52,296 bases of DNA, taken from positions 1 to 52,296 of the forward strand of contig JAFXJT010000067.1 in NCBI GenBank assembly GCA_017532085.1. The letters run 5' to 3'. The notes beneath the pieces are model-generated. The model did no database searches and was not told the origin of the DNA. It was given only the letters and a program-made list of their open reading frames with translations. A program made the translations under genes and the position numbers. The first letter of the stretch is position 1; every line of letters begins with the position of its first letter. Shown in pieces: positions 35,105 through 43,900 of the stretch. The DNA comes from Oscillospiraceae bacterium (GTDB lineage: Bacteria > Bacillota > Clostridia > Oscillospirales > Ruminococcaceae).

Positions 35105-35584
35105 TCAATCCGTGCCGATGCTGGGCATCTGCGTGGTTGTCCGAACATGAAGCCGGATGGAATGGTTGGTACGGATGGTATCATTCAGATTGAGAGAATA
35201 CTGAGCAAGCAGCATACCGCCGGATTCGTGGAACGCATATTTAATCTTTTTTGTATAAACCGTTAATTTCATTTCGGTCTCAGGAATCCGATAAACGGTT
35301 TCATGTGTTTTGCCTTGTTCCAGCAAAAGATCCATGCCATAGGCACCATTGCGCTGGATTGTCAGCACGGGACCGGGCAGGACAGTGATATGGGTCAGCG
35401 GAGCAACCGTTTCCTCAAGACCGGTTTCTTGATAGACAATTTCCACACGATCGGGGGTGTAGGTATAGCTGCAAAAGGAGTCCATGTCCGTGGAATTGGT
35501 TTCGCCATCCAGTGATTGGCTACTGAATAATCGGATGATGGCGTTGTCATGATTTGTTTGCGCAGCCGGATGCAGCTGATGCAA
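35105..35584 (-). CDS. DUF1934 (YwiB-like) beta-barrel protein
   Basis: A protein of 159 residues. The pattern YTYTPDRVEIVYQETGLE, then T-I-T-VLPG, IQRNGAYGMDLLLEQG and a final NHSIRLHVRT fits DUF1934, small calycin-like barrels often found next to argS. No biochemical role is established. The start is inferred as TTG at 35584, seven bases after GGGAGGG; the longer reading frame overlaps the upstream ligase by 62 bases without a ribosome binding site. Confidence 0.78.
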   Translation of the reverse strand: MHQLHPAAQTNHDNAIIRLFSSQSLDGETNSTDMDSFCSYTYTPDRVEIVYQETGLEETVAPLTHITVLPGPVLTIQRNGAYGMDLLLEQGKTHETVYRIPETEMKLTVYTKKIKYAFHESGGMLLAQYSLNLNDTIRTNHSIRLHVRTTTQMPSIGTD

Positions 35585-35612
35585 AATGAATCCCTCCCGA
35601 AAAATGGTAGAA

Positions 35613-36659
35613 TCAGAAGCCCTGATCAGAATGTTCAACGGCTTGTTCGATGAGCTTATCCAGCAGATAGGCATAGCGCATTCCGAGATCGCTCATCAGA
35701 GTGGTATAGATGGCATGCGCAGAGAGGTCCGGCATGGTATTGACCTCATCCAGCAGAATATCGCCTCGTTCAGCATAATGGAAATCGATGAGAGCCAATC
35801 CCTTGCATTCCAGTGCACGATAAGCCTCGATGGCGATTTCACGGACAATTGCAGCAGTGCTTTCCTCGATATCAGCGGGGACAAGCACCGAATCCTGTGT
35901 ACTGTCATCTCTGCGGACTTTTTCGCCTACGAAAGAAGCGAAGGGAAGATCATAGCCGAACACAGCCACACAAAGCTCCTTGCCCACTACAAACTGTTCC
36001 ACTAAAGCTGTGGAATCCTGCGTAAAAGCACGTTTGAGTGCGGTCAGCAGCTCTGCACGATTCTGTGCGGCATTCTCACCGAATGCCGATTCGCCGCTGG
36101 CAGGCTTTACATAAACGGGATAACCGATCTGCAGCTCAATCTTTTCGCATTGGCGCTCTAAACGGCTCAGATCACGCTGCGATACCGATACCCATTTCGG
36201 AGTACGGATATCCGCGGCATTCAGCAGGATATGGGCGATGGCTTTGTTATGCGAAATCGCAGAGCCGAGAATGCCGTTGCCTACATAAGGGATCCGGGAA
36301 AGCTCGCAAAGGCCCTGAATGGCACCATCCTCACCATATCGTCCGGGCATCAGAGAGAACACAACATCAATGCGCTTGTGCGTATAGCCGCTGTCTTCCA
36401 GAATGAGGATGCCATGATGCGCAGCATCGGGCGAAAGCACGGTAGGGGAGCAATCGGGATTCTGATCCCAGGTTCCGTCAGCGATTTCGGAATAATCGCC
36501 CGGAAAATAGAGCCATCTTCCTTTCAGATTTCGTCCCAGCGGAATGACTTCATATTTCTCCTCGGGGATTGTACGCAAAACATCGGCAGCGGATTGCAGC
36601 GATTTTTGATATTCGGTGGGCGCTCCGCCGAATAATACAAGAACTTTTGTTTTAGCCAT
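35613..36659 (-). CDS. Diverged D-Ala-D-Ala ligase-like ATP-grasp enzyme
   Basis: A protein of 348 residues with the Ddl fold: FGGAPTEY (Glu16), YGEDGAIQG, VKPASGESAF (Lys185), LVEQFVVGKEL (Glu221, Glu228) and LDEVNTMP (Glu305, Asn307). Several residues conserved in Ddl are altered. The catalytic Arg of GLARVDF is Leu290, the Gly after NTMP is Asp311, the Ser that positions the second amino acid is Ala316, and the omega-loop KY pair is missing. It may ligate other substrates or be a paralogue of a true Ddl elsewhere. ATG at 36659 has no close ribosome binding site; AAAGGAGA lies 27 bases upstream beyond a hairpin. First gene of the unit with DUF1934 and argS. Confidence 0.8.
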   Translation of the reverse strand: MAKTKVLVLFGGAPTEYQKSLQSAADVLRTIPEEKYEVIPLGRNLKGRWLYFPGDYSEIADGTWDQNPDCSPTVLSPDAAHHGILILEDSGYTHKRIDVVFSLMPGRYGEDGAIQGLCELSRIPYVGNGILGSAISHNKAIAHILLNAADIRTPKWVSVSQRDLSRLERQCEKIELQIGYPVYVKPASGESAFGENAAQNRAELLTALKRAFTQDSTALVEQFVVGKELCVAVFGYDLPFASFVGEKVRRDDSTQDSVLVPADIEESTAAIVREIAIEAYRALECKGLALIDFHYAERGDILLDEVNTMPDLSAHAIYTTLMSDLGMRYAYLLDKLIEQAVEHSDQGF

Positions 36660-36669
36660 AATGTCAAGC

Positions 36670-36686
36670 GACGGCAGTCCGCCGTC
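36670..36686 (-). repeat. Hairpin between ribosome binding site and start codon of the Ddl-like gene
   Basis: GACGGC (36686-36681 on the minus strand) pairs with GCCGTC (36675-36670) around a 5-nt loop. AAAGGAGA (36694-36687) abuts it on one side and the ATG (36659) lies 10 bases beyond the other, so folding would bring the ribosome binding site to a normal distance. Confidence 0.55.
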
Positions 36687-36843
36687 TCTCCTTTCCCCGG
36701 AATCAGCCCTCCGAACAATGCAATAGCTGTCCGCTATTTGTGCACATTTATGAATGAAATCGGAGAGCGGTAGTGCAAAATGAAGATTATCGCAGTACAG
36801 AGCGAAGATTTCTCAAAGCAAAGCATTACAAAGATGCATCCTT

Positions 36844-36872
36844 ATTTTAGCATACTTCACAAAAAATTGCAA
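36844..36872 (-). promoter_or_regulatory. Probable promoter of the Ddl-like operon
   Basis: On the minus strand, TTGCAA (36872-36867) and TAAAAT (36849-36844) are 17 bp apart. This implies a leader of about 175 nt (36660-36837). Apart from the hairpin at 36670-36686, I recognise no riboswitch or gene in that leader. Confidence 0.6.
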
Positions 36873-36994
36873 GTGTTTTTTTGCAATTTCACAGAATTAT
36901 TTTCAAAAAACGTCTTGCAAAGAGGCGTGACGCAATTTTTATTGCTGTTTTTCACAAATTCTGACGAACCTGAGAAGAAAGTGAGAAAATCATC

Positions 36995-37023
36995 GTGACA
37001 AAGCTTGAAAAATCTGATATGAT
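36995..37023 (+). promoter_or_regulatory. Promoter of tex
   Basis: GTGACA (36995-37000) and TATGAT (37018-37023) are 17 bp apart. The AT-rich stretch 36873-36994 before it shows nothing else. Confidence 0.7.
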
Positions 37024-37068
37024 AGTAAGTGTTATGCATTTGATACTCAATGAATCAAAGGAGTTACT

Positions 37069-39240
37069 ATGGACATTTTAGCAGCACTTGCACAAGAATT
37101 CCACCTCAAAGCCGAGCAGATCCATCAGACAGTTGCATTGATGGATGACGGCTGTACGATCCCGTTTATTGCGAGATATCGAAAGGAAATGACGGGTTCT
37201 TTGGATGACCAGACTCTGCATGCGATTGCGGATCGTTTGCATTATCTGCGGAATCTCGAAGCGCGCAAAGAGGAAGTGAAAGCCGCCATTGCCGCACAAG
37301 AGAAGCTGACGGATACTCTGTCTGCTTCCATTGATGCTGCCAAGACTTTGGTTGAAGTAGAAGATCTGTACCGTCCTTATAAGCAAAAGAGAAAAACCAA
37401 AGCATCCATTGCCAAGGAACGGGGACTTGCGCCTCTTGCCGATTGGATTATGGCACAGCAGGACGGGTGTTCTCCCGAGGAAGAAGCACAGCAATATATC
37501 AATCGGGAACAAGAGCTTCCCGATATCGAAGCAGTCCTGCAGGGCGCTGCGGATATTCTGACCGAGACAATTTCGGATGACGGTGAGATTCGCAAGCGTC
37601 TGCGTAATCTGATGCTGCTGCGCGGTACTGTGATCGTCAAGGCAACGGATTCCGAAACCGACAGTGTCTATCGCAATTATTATGACCACAGTGAACCGGT
37701 TGAAAAAATCGCCAAGCATCGTATTCTCGCGATCAACAGAGGCGAAAAGGAGGAGTATCTGAAGGTAACGCTCCAATTGCCGGCCGAGCTTGGTGAAACG
37801 GTTGTCACAGGCGCTTATGTCAAGAGCAATAATCCATGTGGTCAGATGGTATATCAATCCTGTCTGGATGCGCTCAAGCGCTATATTCTTCCTGCCGTGC
37901 AGCGTGAGGTCCGTGCAGAGCTGACTGCATCAGCTTGTGAGCAGGCGATAACGGTATTCGCATCTAATTTGCGTCAGCTGTTATTGCAGCCGCCCATGCG
38001 CGGCGCCATTACGCTTGGACTGGATCCGGGATTTCGTACAGGCTGCAAGGTAGCAATTGTGGATGAAACAGGTAAAGTGCTGGCAACAGATGTGGTATAT
38101 ATTACGGCTTCCTCTGCCGATCGGATTGCATCTTCAAAGATCAAACTGAAACGTCTGATTCTTGACCACAATGTCACGATGATAGCCATCGGAAACGGTA
38201 CTGCGTCCAGAGAATCCGAGGCTTGTGTTGCAGAGATTCTGCGTTCGATTCCCGATCGCAAAATTGCATATATGGTAGTCAGCGAGGCAGGTGCTTCCGT
38301 ATATTCCGCCTCGAAGCTTGCTGCGGAAGAATTCCCGGATTATGATGTATCGCTCCGCAATGCGGTATCCATTGCACGCAGATTGCAGGATCCTCTTGCA
38401 GAACTTGTCAAGATTGAGCCTAAGGCGATCGGTGTGGGAGAATATCAGCATGATATGCCGCCTGCACGGCTTACGGAATCGCTGGATGGCGTTGTGGAGG
38501 ATTGTGTCAACGCAGTCGGTGTGGATGTCAATACCGCCTCTCATTCATTGCTTTCCTATGTATCGGGCATTCACAGTGGAATTGCAAAGAATATTGTTGC
38601 ATATCGTGAAGAAAACGGAGCATTTCCGAATCGTCGTGCCTTATTAAAAGTACCGAAGCTGGGTGCAAAGGCATATGAGCTGTCTGCGGGATTCCTCAGA
38701 ATACGGGGAGGCAGGAATCCGCTGGATAATACCGGTGTGCATCCCGAGAGCTATCAGGCTGCCGAAGCATTGCTGAAGGCATGCGGCTATCAGCTTTCGG
38801 ATATCGGCGGAGATCTGCAGCGTTTTCAGGAAACAGTCGAAGCAAAGGGATATGCCGAGCTGAGTGCATCTCTGGGCGTTGGTGAGCCGACGCTGCGGGA
38901 TATTGTTGCGGAATTGCAGAAGCCGGGACGAGATCTTCGTGATGAACTGCCGCCTCCGCTGCTGCGAAGCGGTGATATTATGACAATTGAGAATCTGAAA
39001 CCCGGCATGGAGTTTGTGGGAACGGTTCGCAACATCATTGATTTTGGTGCTTTTGTGGATATTGGTGTGCATGAGGATGGTCTGGTGCATATTTCCCGTT
39101 TGTCCAATCGCTTTGTCAAGCATCCTTTGGATGTTGTAAAAGTCGGTCAGATTGTGCGTGTTCATGTGCTGGATGTGGACATCGGGCGCAAGCGGATCAG
39201 CTTGACAATGAAAGAAGTATCTCAGGAAAATCTTTCCTAA
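37069..39240 (+). CDS. tex: Tex family RNA-binding protein with S1 domain
   Basis: A protein of 723 residues with all Tex modules: the N-terminal helical region with TIPFIARYRKEMTGSLDD, a YqgF-like nuclease-fold domain from about 320 (LGLDPGFRTGCKVAIVD), helix-hairpin-helix repeats (FPNRRALLKVPKLGAKAYELSAG) and a C-terminal S1 domain at about 645-718 (GTVRNIIDFGAFVDIGVHEDG). Tex is a conserved RNA- and RNA-polymerase-associated factor. ATG at 37069 follows AAAGGAG. Confidence 0.95.
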   Translation: MDILAALAQEFHLKAEQIHQTVALMDDGCTIPFIARYRKEMTGSLDDQTLHAIADRLHYLRNLEARKEEVKAAIAAQEKLTDTLSASIDAAKTLVEVEDLYRPYKQKRKTKASIAKERGLAPLADWIMAQQDGCSPEEEAQQYINREQELPDIEAVLQGAADILTETISDDGEIRKRLRNLMLLRGTVIVKATDSETDSVYRNYYDHSEPVEKIAKHRILAINRGEKEEYLKVTLQLPAELGETVVTGAYVKSNNPCGQMVYQSCLDALKRYILPAVQREVRAELTASACEQAITVFASNLRQLLLQPPMRGAITLGLDPGFRTGCKVAIVDETGKVLATDVVYITASSADRIASSKIKLKRLILDHNVTMIAIGNGTASRESEACVAEILRSIPDRKIAYMVVSEAGASVYSASKLAAEEFPDYDVSLRNAVSIARRLQDPLAELVKIEPKAIGVGEYQHDMPPARLTESLDGVVEDCVNAVGVDVNTASHSLLSYVSGIHSGIAKNIVAYREENGAFPNRRALLKVPKLGAKAYELSAGFLRIRGGRNPLDNTGVHPESYQAAEALLKACGYQLSDIGGDLQRFQETVEAKGYAELSASLGVGEPTLRDIVAELQKPGRDLRDELPPPLLRSGDIMTIENLKPGMEFVGTVRNIIDFGAFVDIGVHEDGLVHISRLSNRFVKHPLDVVKVGQIVRVHVLDVDIGRKRISLTMKEVSQENLS

Positions 39241-39269
39241 GATGCCGTTGTTCACAGACAGAATATTGA

Positions 39270-39298
39270 TTGACAGATTCTGTAAGATATGATATGAT
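39270..39298 (+). promoter_or_regulatory. Promoter of the Cthe_2159-like gene
   Basis: TTGACA (39270-39275) and TATGAT (39293-39298) are 17 bp apart. Confidence 0.82.
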
Positions 39299-39365
39299 AC
39301 ATATGTATGGCGGTTGTCGGGGGATGCCGGTATACAAATTCTAGGAATGAAAGGATTTGTAAAGT

Positions 39366-40709
39366 ATGAAATCAAGCAAAAAGTTTCTTGCAGCTGCAAT
39401 GTCCGGCGTGCTTTTGTGCAGCGGTGCAGCCTTCCCGATTGCGAATGCCGCAGTGGATTCTGTCACCATGACAGCAACCATTGCACTCAATGGTGACAGC
39501 ATTGCTGTTGAGGGTGACAATGTTGCTGTGGAGGGAACAATTGTAACAATTTCCGCATCCGGTTCTTATGAGATCAGCGGTACACTGAATGACGGTCAGA
39601 TCCGTGTGTCGGTTCCGGATGAAACCGTGGATCCCGGAACGGTAAAGCTGTATTTCAACGGTGCATCCATTACCGGTGTCAGCGAAGCACCGCTGTATAT
39701 TGTCAATGCGGAAAACACCTCGCTGAATCTTGTGGAAGGTACGGAGAATTTTCTCAATGACGGCCCTGTCTATACCGAAACCAATGCTGTCATTTATGCC
39801 AAAGATGATATTACTATCAAGGGAGATGGTGCACTGACCATTACTGCCTTAACGCAGCATGGCGTGCACTGCAATAACGATCTGAAGATCAACGGCGGTG
39901 AGATTCGTGTGGATACGGAGATGGAGGATGCTCTGCGCGGAAAGACCTCCGTTGAGATCAATGGCGGCTTCTTGAATATCAATGCCGAAGGGGATGGCAT
40001 AAAATCCACACAGGGCGATGTTTTGATTACCGGCGGCGAGACCGAAGTGAAAGCAGGCAATGATGCTGTACAGGGCGAGACATCGCTGGTGATCAGCGGT
40101 GGTGAGCTGATGGCCAACGGTGACCGTGGTCTGACCTGTGCGACTGCTGCTGTCACCATCAGCGGCGGTGTGGTTCTTGCAACGGCAACCGACAATCAGT
40201 GTGCCTCTGTCACGGCAGAGCAGCCTGTCATGCTGCTGAACTTTGCCGAAGAATGTGTTAAGGATCAGAAACTGGTGATCTATGGCAAAACTGCTGCGGA
40301 TGCCGATCTGCAGCTGCTGTCTATGAAGCCCGATAAGAAGTTCAGCTTTGCTCTTGTTTCGATTCCTGAGTTTACCGCTGACGGTGTATATGATCTGACC
40401 CTTGCGGATGCTTATCTGACGCATGCGGCTGCAAAAACAGATCACGATTTTACCATGACCGATGCACTCACTGCCTTTGACAGCGTGTTGGTGACCGATT
40501 CGAAAGTGCCTTCTATTCTCATGGGCGATGTCAATGTGGACGGCATCATTAAGATCGATGATGCGGTGATGCTGGCACGCTATGTTGGTGAGGATGATAG
40601 TCTTGTAATACCGGATGGCGGTGCAGAGCGTATGGATATGAACAAAGATCATATTGTGGATGCCAGTGATACCATCCAGATTTTGAGATATCTTGCCGGT
40701 CTGAGCTGA
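39366..40709 (+). CDS. Secreted Cthe_2159-like carbohydrate-binding beta-helix protein with type I dockerin
   Basis: A protein of 447 residues. The signal peptide (1 to about 28) ends NAA. Residues about 35-300 consist of short beta-helix turns with repeated ING/ISGG elements (DLKINGGEIRV, SVEINGGFLNI, LVISGGELMA), as in the Cthe_2159 family (PF14262), whose founding member binds cellulose and pectic acid. A type I dockerin closes the protein at about 380-447 (GDVNVDG and DMNKDHIVD). It is probably a non-catalytic or lyase-like cellulosome component. ATG at 39366 follows AAAGGA. Confidence 0.86.
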   Translation: MKSSKKFLAAAMSGVLLCSGAAFPIANAAVDSVTMTATIALNGDSIAVEGDNVAVEGTIVTISASGSYEISGTLNDGQIRVSVPDETVDPGTVKLYFNGASITGVSEAPLYIVNAENTSLNLVEGTENFLNDGPVYTETNAVIYAKDDITIKGDGALTITALTQHGVHCNNDLKINGGEIRVDTEMEDALRGKTSVEINGGFLNINAEGDGIKSTQGDVLITGGETEVKAGNDAVQGETSLVISGGELMANGDRGLTCATAAVTISGGVVLATATDNQCASVTAEQPVMLLNFAEECVKDQKLVIYGKTAADADLQLLSMKPDKKFSFALVSIPEFTADGVYDLTLADAYLTHAAAKTDHDFTMTDALTAFDSVLVTDSKVPSILMGDVNVDGIIKIDDAVMLARYVGEDDSLVIPDGGAERMDMNKDHIVDASDTIQILRYLAGLS

Positions 40710-40743
40710 TCTTGGATGGTTGCATCATAAGCAAATAGATTCT

Positions 40744-40783
40744 TGGCGCAGAAGTGAAATGCTTGCTTCTGCGCCAATTTTAT
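40744..40783 (+). terminator. Terminator of the Cthe_2159-like gene
   Basis: TTGGCGCAGAAG (40744-40755) pairs with CTTCTGCGCCAA (40767-40778), followed by TTTTA. Confidence 0.88.
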
Positions 40784-40823
40784 GGCAGCCCGAAAAAAAT
40801 TGGAGAAAAATCACAAATACTAC

Positions 40824-40852
40824 TTGCAAACGGTGTAAAAATATGGTACAAT
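40824..40852 (+). promoter_or_regulatory. Promoter of the giant LRR gene
   Basis: TTGCAA (40824-40829) and TACAAT (40847-40852) are 17 bp apart. The start would be near 40859, giving a leader of about 50 nt. Confidence 0.75.
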
Positions 40853-40907
40853 GTCTATAAGTGCATACATGCGCATGAAAGAATCCACGAAACAAGGAGG
40901 TAGTCCT

Positions 40908-43900
40908 ATGGGTGCACGAATTCTGACCAGAGATGATGCGAAAAGTTTCATTCGCAGTAATACCGAAAAATTGAAGCTGCCCGCTGATTTTACAGTGATC
41001 GGTGAGGGTGCCTTGGCAGGTTTTTCGCAAGTAAAAGAGTTGACAATTCCCGAAGGTGTAACCCGTATTTGTTCTCATGCGTTTTTTATGAGAAGCTTCA
41101 AAAATGCCAGCGGTCTTGAGCGTTTGATTCTTCCCGCTTCACTGACACAGTTTGATCTGTGGGCTTTTTATGACTGCAATCAACTGAAAACGGTCTTTCT
41201 GCCGGAAGATTTTCCCGAAAAGAAGGCTCTGGAGCTGTTTTTTCATCAGCCCGGTGCGACATTGAATTTCGGAAAAAAGCTGCTGTTTTCCGCAAAAACC
41301 AAAACAGTACAAGAGATCATGGATGAGACATCCGGTATTCTGACCCCCAATACCGCAGCGGTGCTGCCTGTGCATGATGGTGTTTGGGAGATCCCGGCAA
41401 CCTATTTTGCCATCGGATCTCACGCAGGACGCTCCATCGTCAGCAAAAAGATCCGTAAGATCGTGCTGCCTTCCAGCATTCGTCTGATTTCGTCTATGGC
41501 GTTTACAGATCTGACGACGCTGGAGGAGGTGGTGATTTCGGATGGCGTAGAGCATATTGATAACGCTGCCTTTATGCGCTGCAAGAATCTGCGCAGAGTA
41601 GTCATCCCTGCATCAGTGAAGCGGATTGGTGCCGGTGCATTTATGGACTGTCCGCAGCTCAAGGAGATCGTGCTGCCTCCGCAGCTGCAAGCCATTGAAG
41701 ATGAACTGTTTAGCGGCTGTACATCGCTTTCTTCCATTCGGATCCCCGAAACGGTTAGCAAAATCGGAGCCGGTGCATTTGCCGGATGTACTGCACTTCG
41801 CTGTCTGGTATTGCCGGATTCTGTCAAAACAATCGGAATCAGTGCATTCTGGGAATGTGCTGCATTGCAGCAGCTTTATATTTCTCCTGCCACAAAAACG
41901 ATTCAGCAATCGGCACTGGGAAATTGTCCGTTGCTGACTGAGCTTTATATGCCTCGTATTATCGCAGATGCTCTGGAGCAGAAGCGTGTGCTGGGTGAGA
42001 ATACCAATCCCCGGATTCAATGGATTGAGCAGGATTCTCCAAAGCCTGCGTTTGCTGAGATGGATCCCGATGAAGCATTTGCCGCTTGTTCGGATCCCCT
42101 TGCGGAGGATAACGCTGCAGACGAAATCTTGCAGGCAGTTGCCGCTGCTGAGATGAATTCTGTCGTAACGCCGCCCAAATCCCAACAGGTATCGCAGGAA
42201 GAGCCAGCGCCTGTCCAGCAGTTGGATGCGGATGCGGTACGGAAGCTGGAACAGACCATTGCTTCCATGCAAGAGAAAATTGATGCCCTTTCCAGTCAGA
42301 ATGCCGCCGCAGCACAGGCTTCCCGGCAGCCTGCCATTGATGCCGGCGCTGTGGAAGCTTTGAATGCCAATTTAGCGGCGATGCAAGCAAAATTTGATCA
42401 GTTTTCCGATATGCAGCAATCTGTGGAAGCCATTGCGTCTATGCAGGAGCAGGTAGCAACCATTGCTTCCATGCAGGGTCGTGTGGAGCAGATCGCAGCC
42501 ATGCAGGAAACCGTGCATGAACGTGTCGGAGCAATCAGCGATATCCAGGAAAAAATGAGCGAGATTGATGACATTCGTGCCAAGGTCGATGCCATTCAGC
42601 CGGATGCCATTGGTGATATGCAGCAAAAGGTAAGTGAGATTTCCGATATCCGTCAGAAGGTGGATGCCATCACCGATATTCAGGCAAAAGTCAATGAAAT
42701 TTCGAATATTCGGGAAAAGGTGGATGCCATTTCCGGTGTACAGGATAAGATGGATGAGATCTCCGATATCCGTCAGAAGGTCGATGCGATTTCTGAAGTA
42801 CAGGAAAAAGTCAGTGTGATTTCCGATATCCAGCAGAAGGTCGGCGCCATTACCGATGTGCAGGAAAAGGTGGGCGAAATTTCATCCACACAAGCGGATA
42901 TGAATAAGCGCTTTGCGGAGATTACAGGCAAATCGTTTTCGCAGAAGGATGTTTCTGCATCTGTTGCTCCCGATGCACTGGATTCTGCTTTTGTACCTGT
43001 ACAGCGCGGCAATTATCGGAAAGATGATCATGTCTTTACATATGAGATTTCCAAGCCGGTGGAGGGACCTAAGCAGCGCAGCCTGATGCTCAAGGATTAT
43101 ACCGTTATTGCTTTCCGCTCTTTCCGTGAGAAAGAAGGCGGCGAGCGGTTTGAAATTCCCGAAGGTGTGCGTCGTGTGGAAACACAGGCATTCTGGGATT
43201 GCCCCAGATTGCTTGCCCTTGAGCTGCCTCACTCTCTGACAGAAGTTGAGCCGGATGCATTTTCCGGATGCAGCCGTCTGACCGATGCGTATCTGTGTGA
43301 GGAATTCCCGGAACGCCGTGCTGCGGAGTATTTCCTGTTTCGTCCTGAGGTGAAGCTGCATTGGCCGAAAAAGGGATTCCTTTCGAAAGCAAAAGTGCAT
43401 ACAGTTGCCGAGCTGCTGGAACAATATGATGATATTCTGACCGCTGAAAAAGCCAAAAAGCTTCAAGTACGGCATCATGTGCTGCAGATTCCCGAAGGCT
43501 ATACGATTCTTGCACCGGATATGGCACGTGGTATCAACGCAAGAGCCGATGAGCCGGAGCATATCTTGCATACAATTATTCTGCCGAAATCTTTGCGCAG
43601 AATCGGCGCCAGAGCTTTTGTCGGACTGGAAACATTGCAGCATATTGTAATGTCAAAAGGTTTGCAGATCATTGATATGCATGCATTTTCGGGTTGTGAA
43701 GGTCCATATCGGATCATCTTCCCCAACAGCGTGAGCTATATTGGTCCTTATGCCTTTGCAGCGCCTTGCCGCTATGAACAGATCCGTCTGCCGAAGCGTT
43801 TGCGCCGTATTTCCGAGAATACCTTTACCAACTGCGAGTCTCTTGTTTCACTTCGTATTCCGGAATCCGTTACAGATATCGGAGATTGTGCACTTTCGGG

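Noticed and set aside
36524-36718. 64-codon frame overlapping the start of the Ddl-like gene as an upstream peptide
   Set aside because: It starts with TTG without a ribosome binding site and lies mostly inside the ligase gene in another frame.
42411-42900. 30-bp direct repeats as a possible CRISPR array
   Set aside because: The repeats are contiguous and coding, with no spacers, and there are no cas genes in the window.
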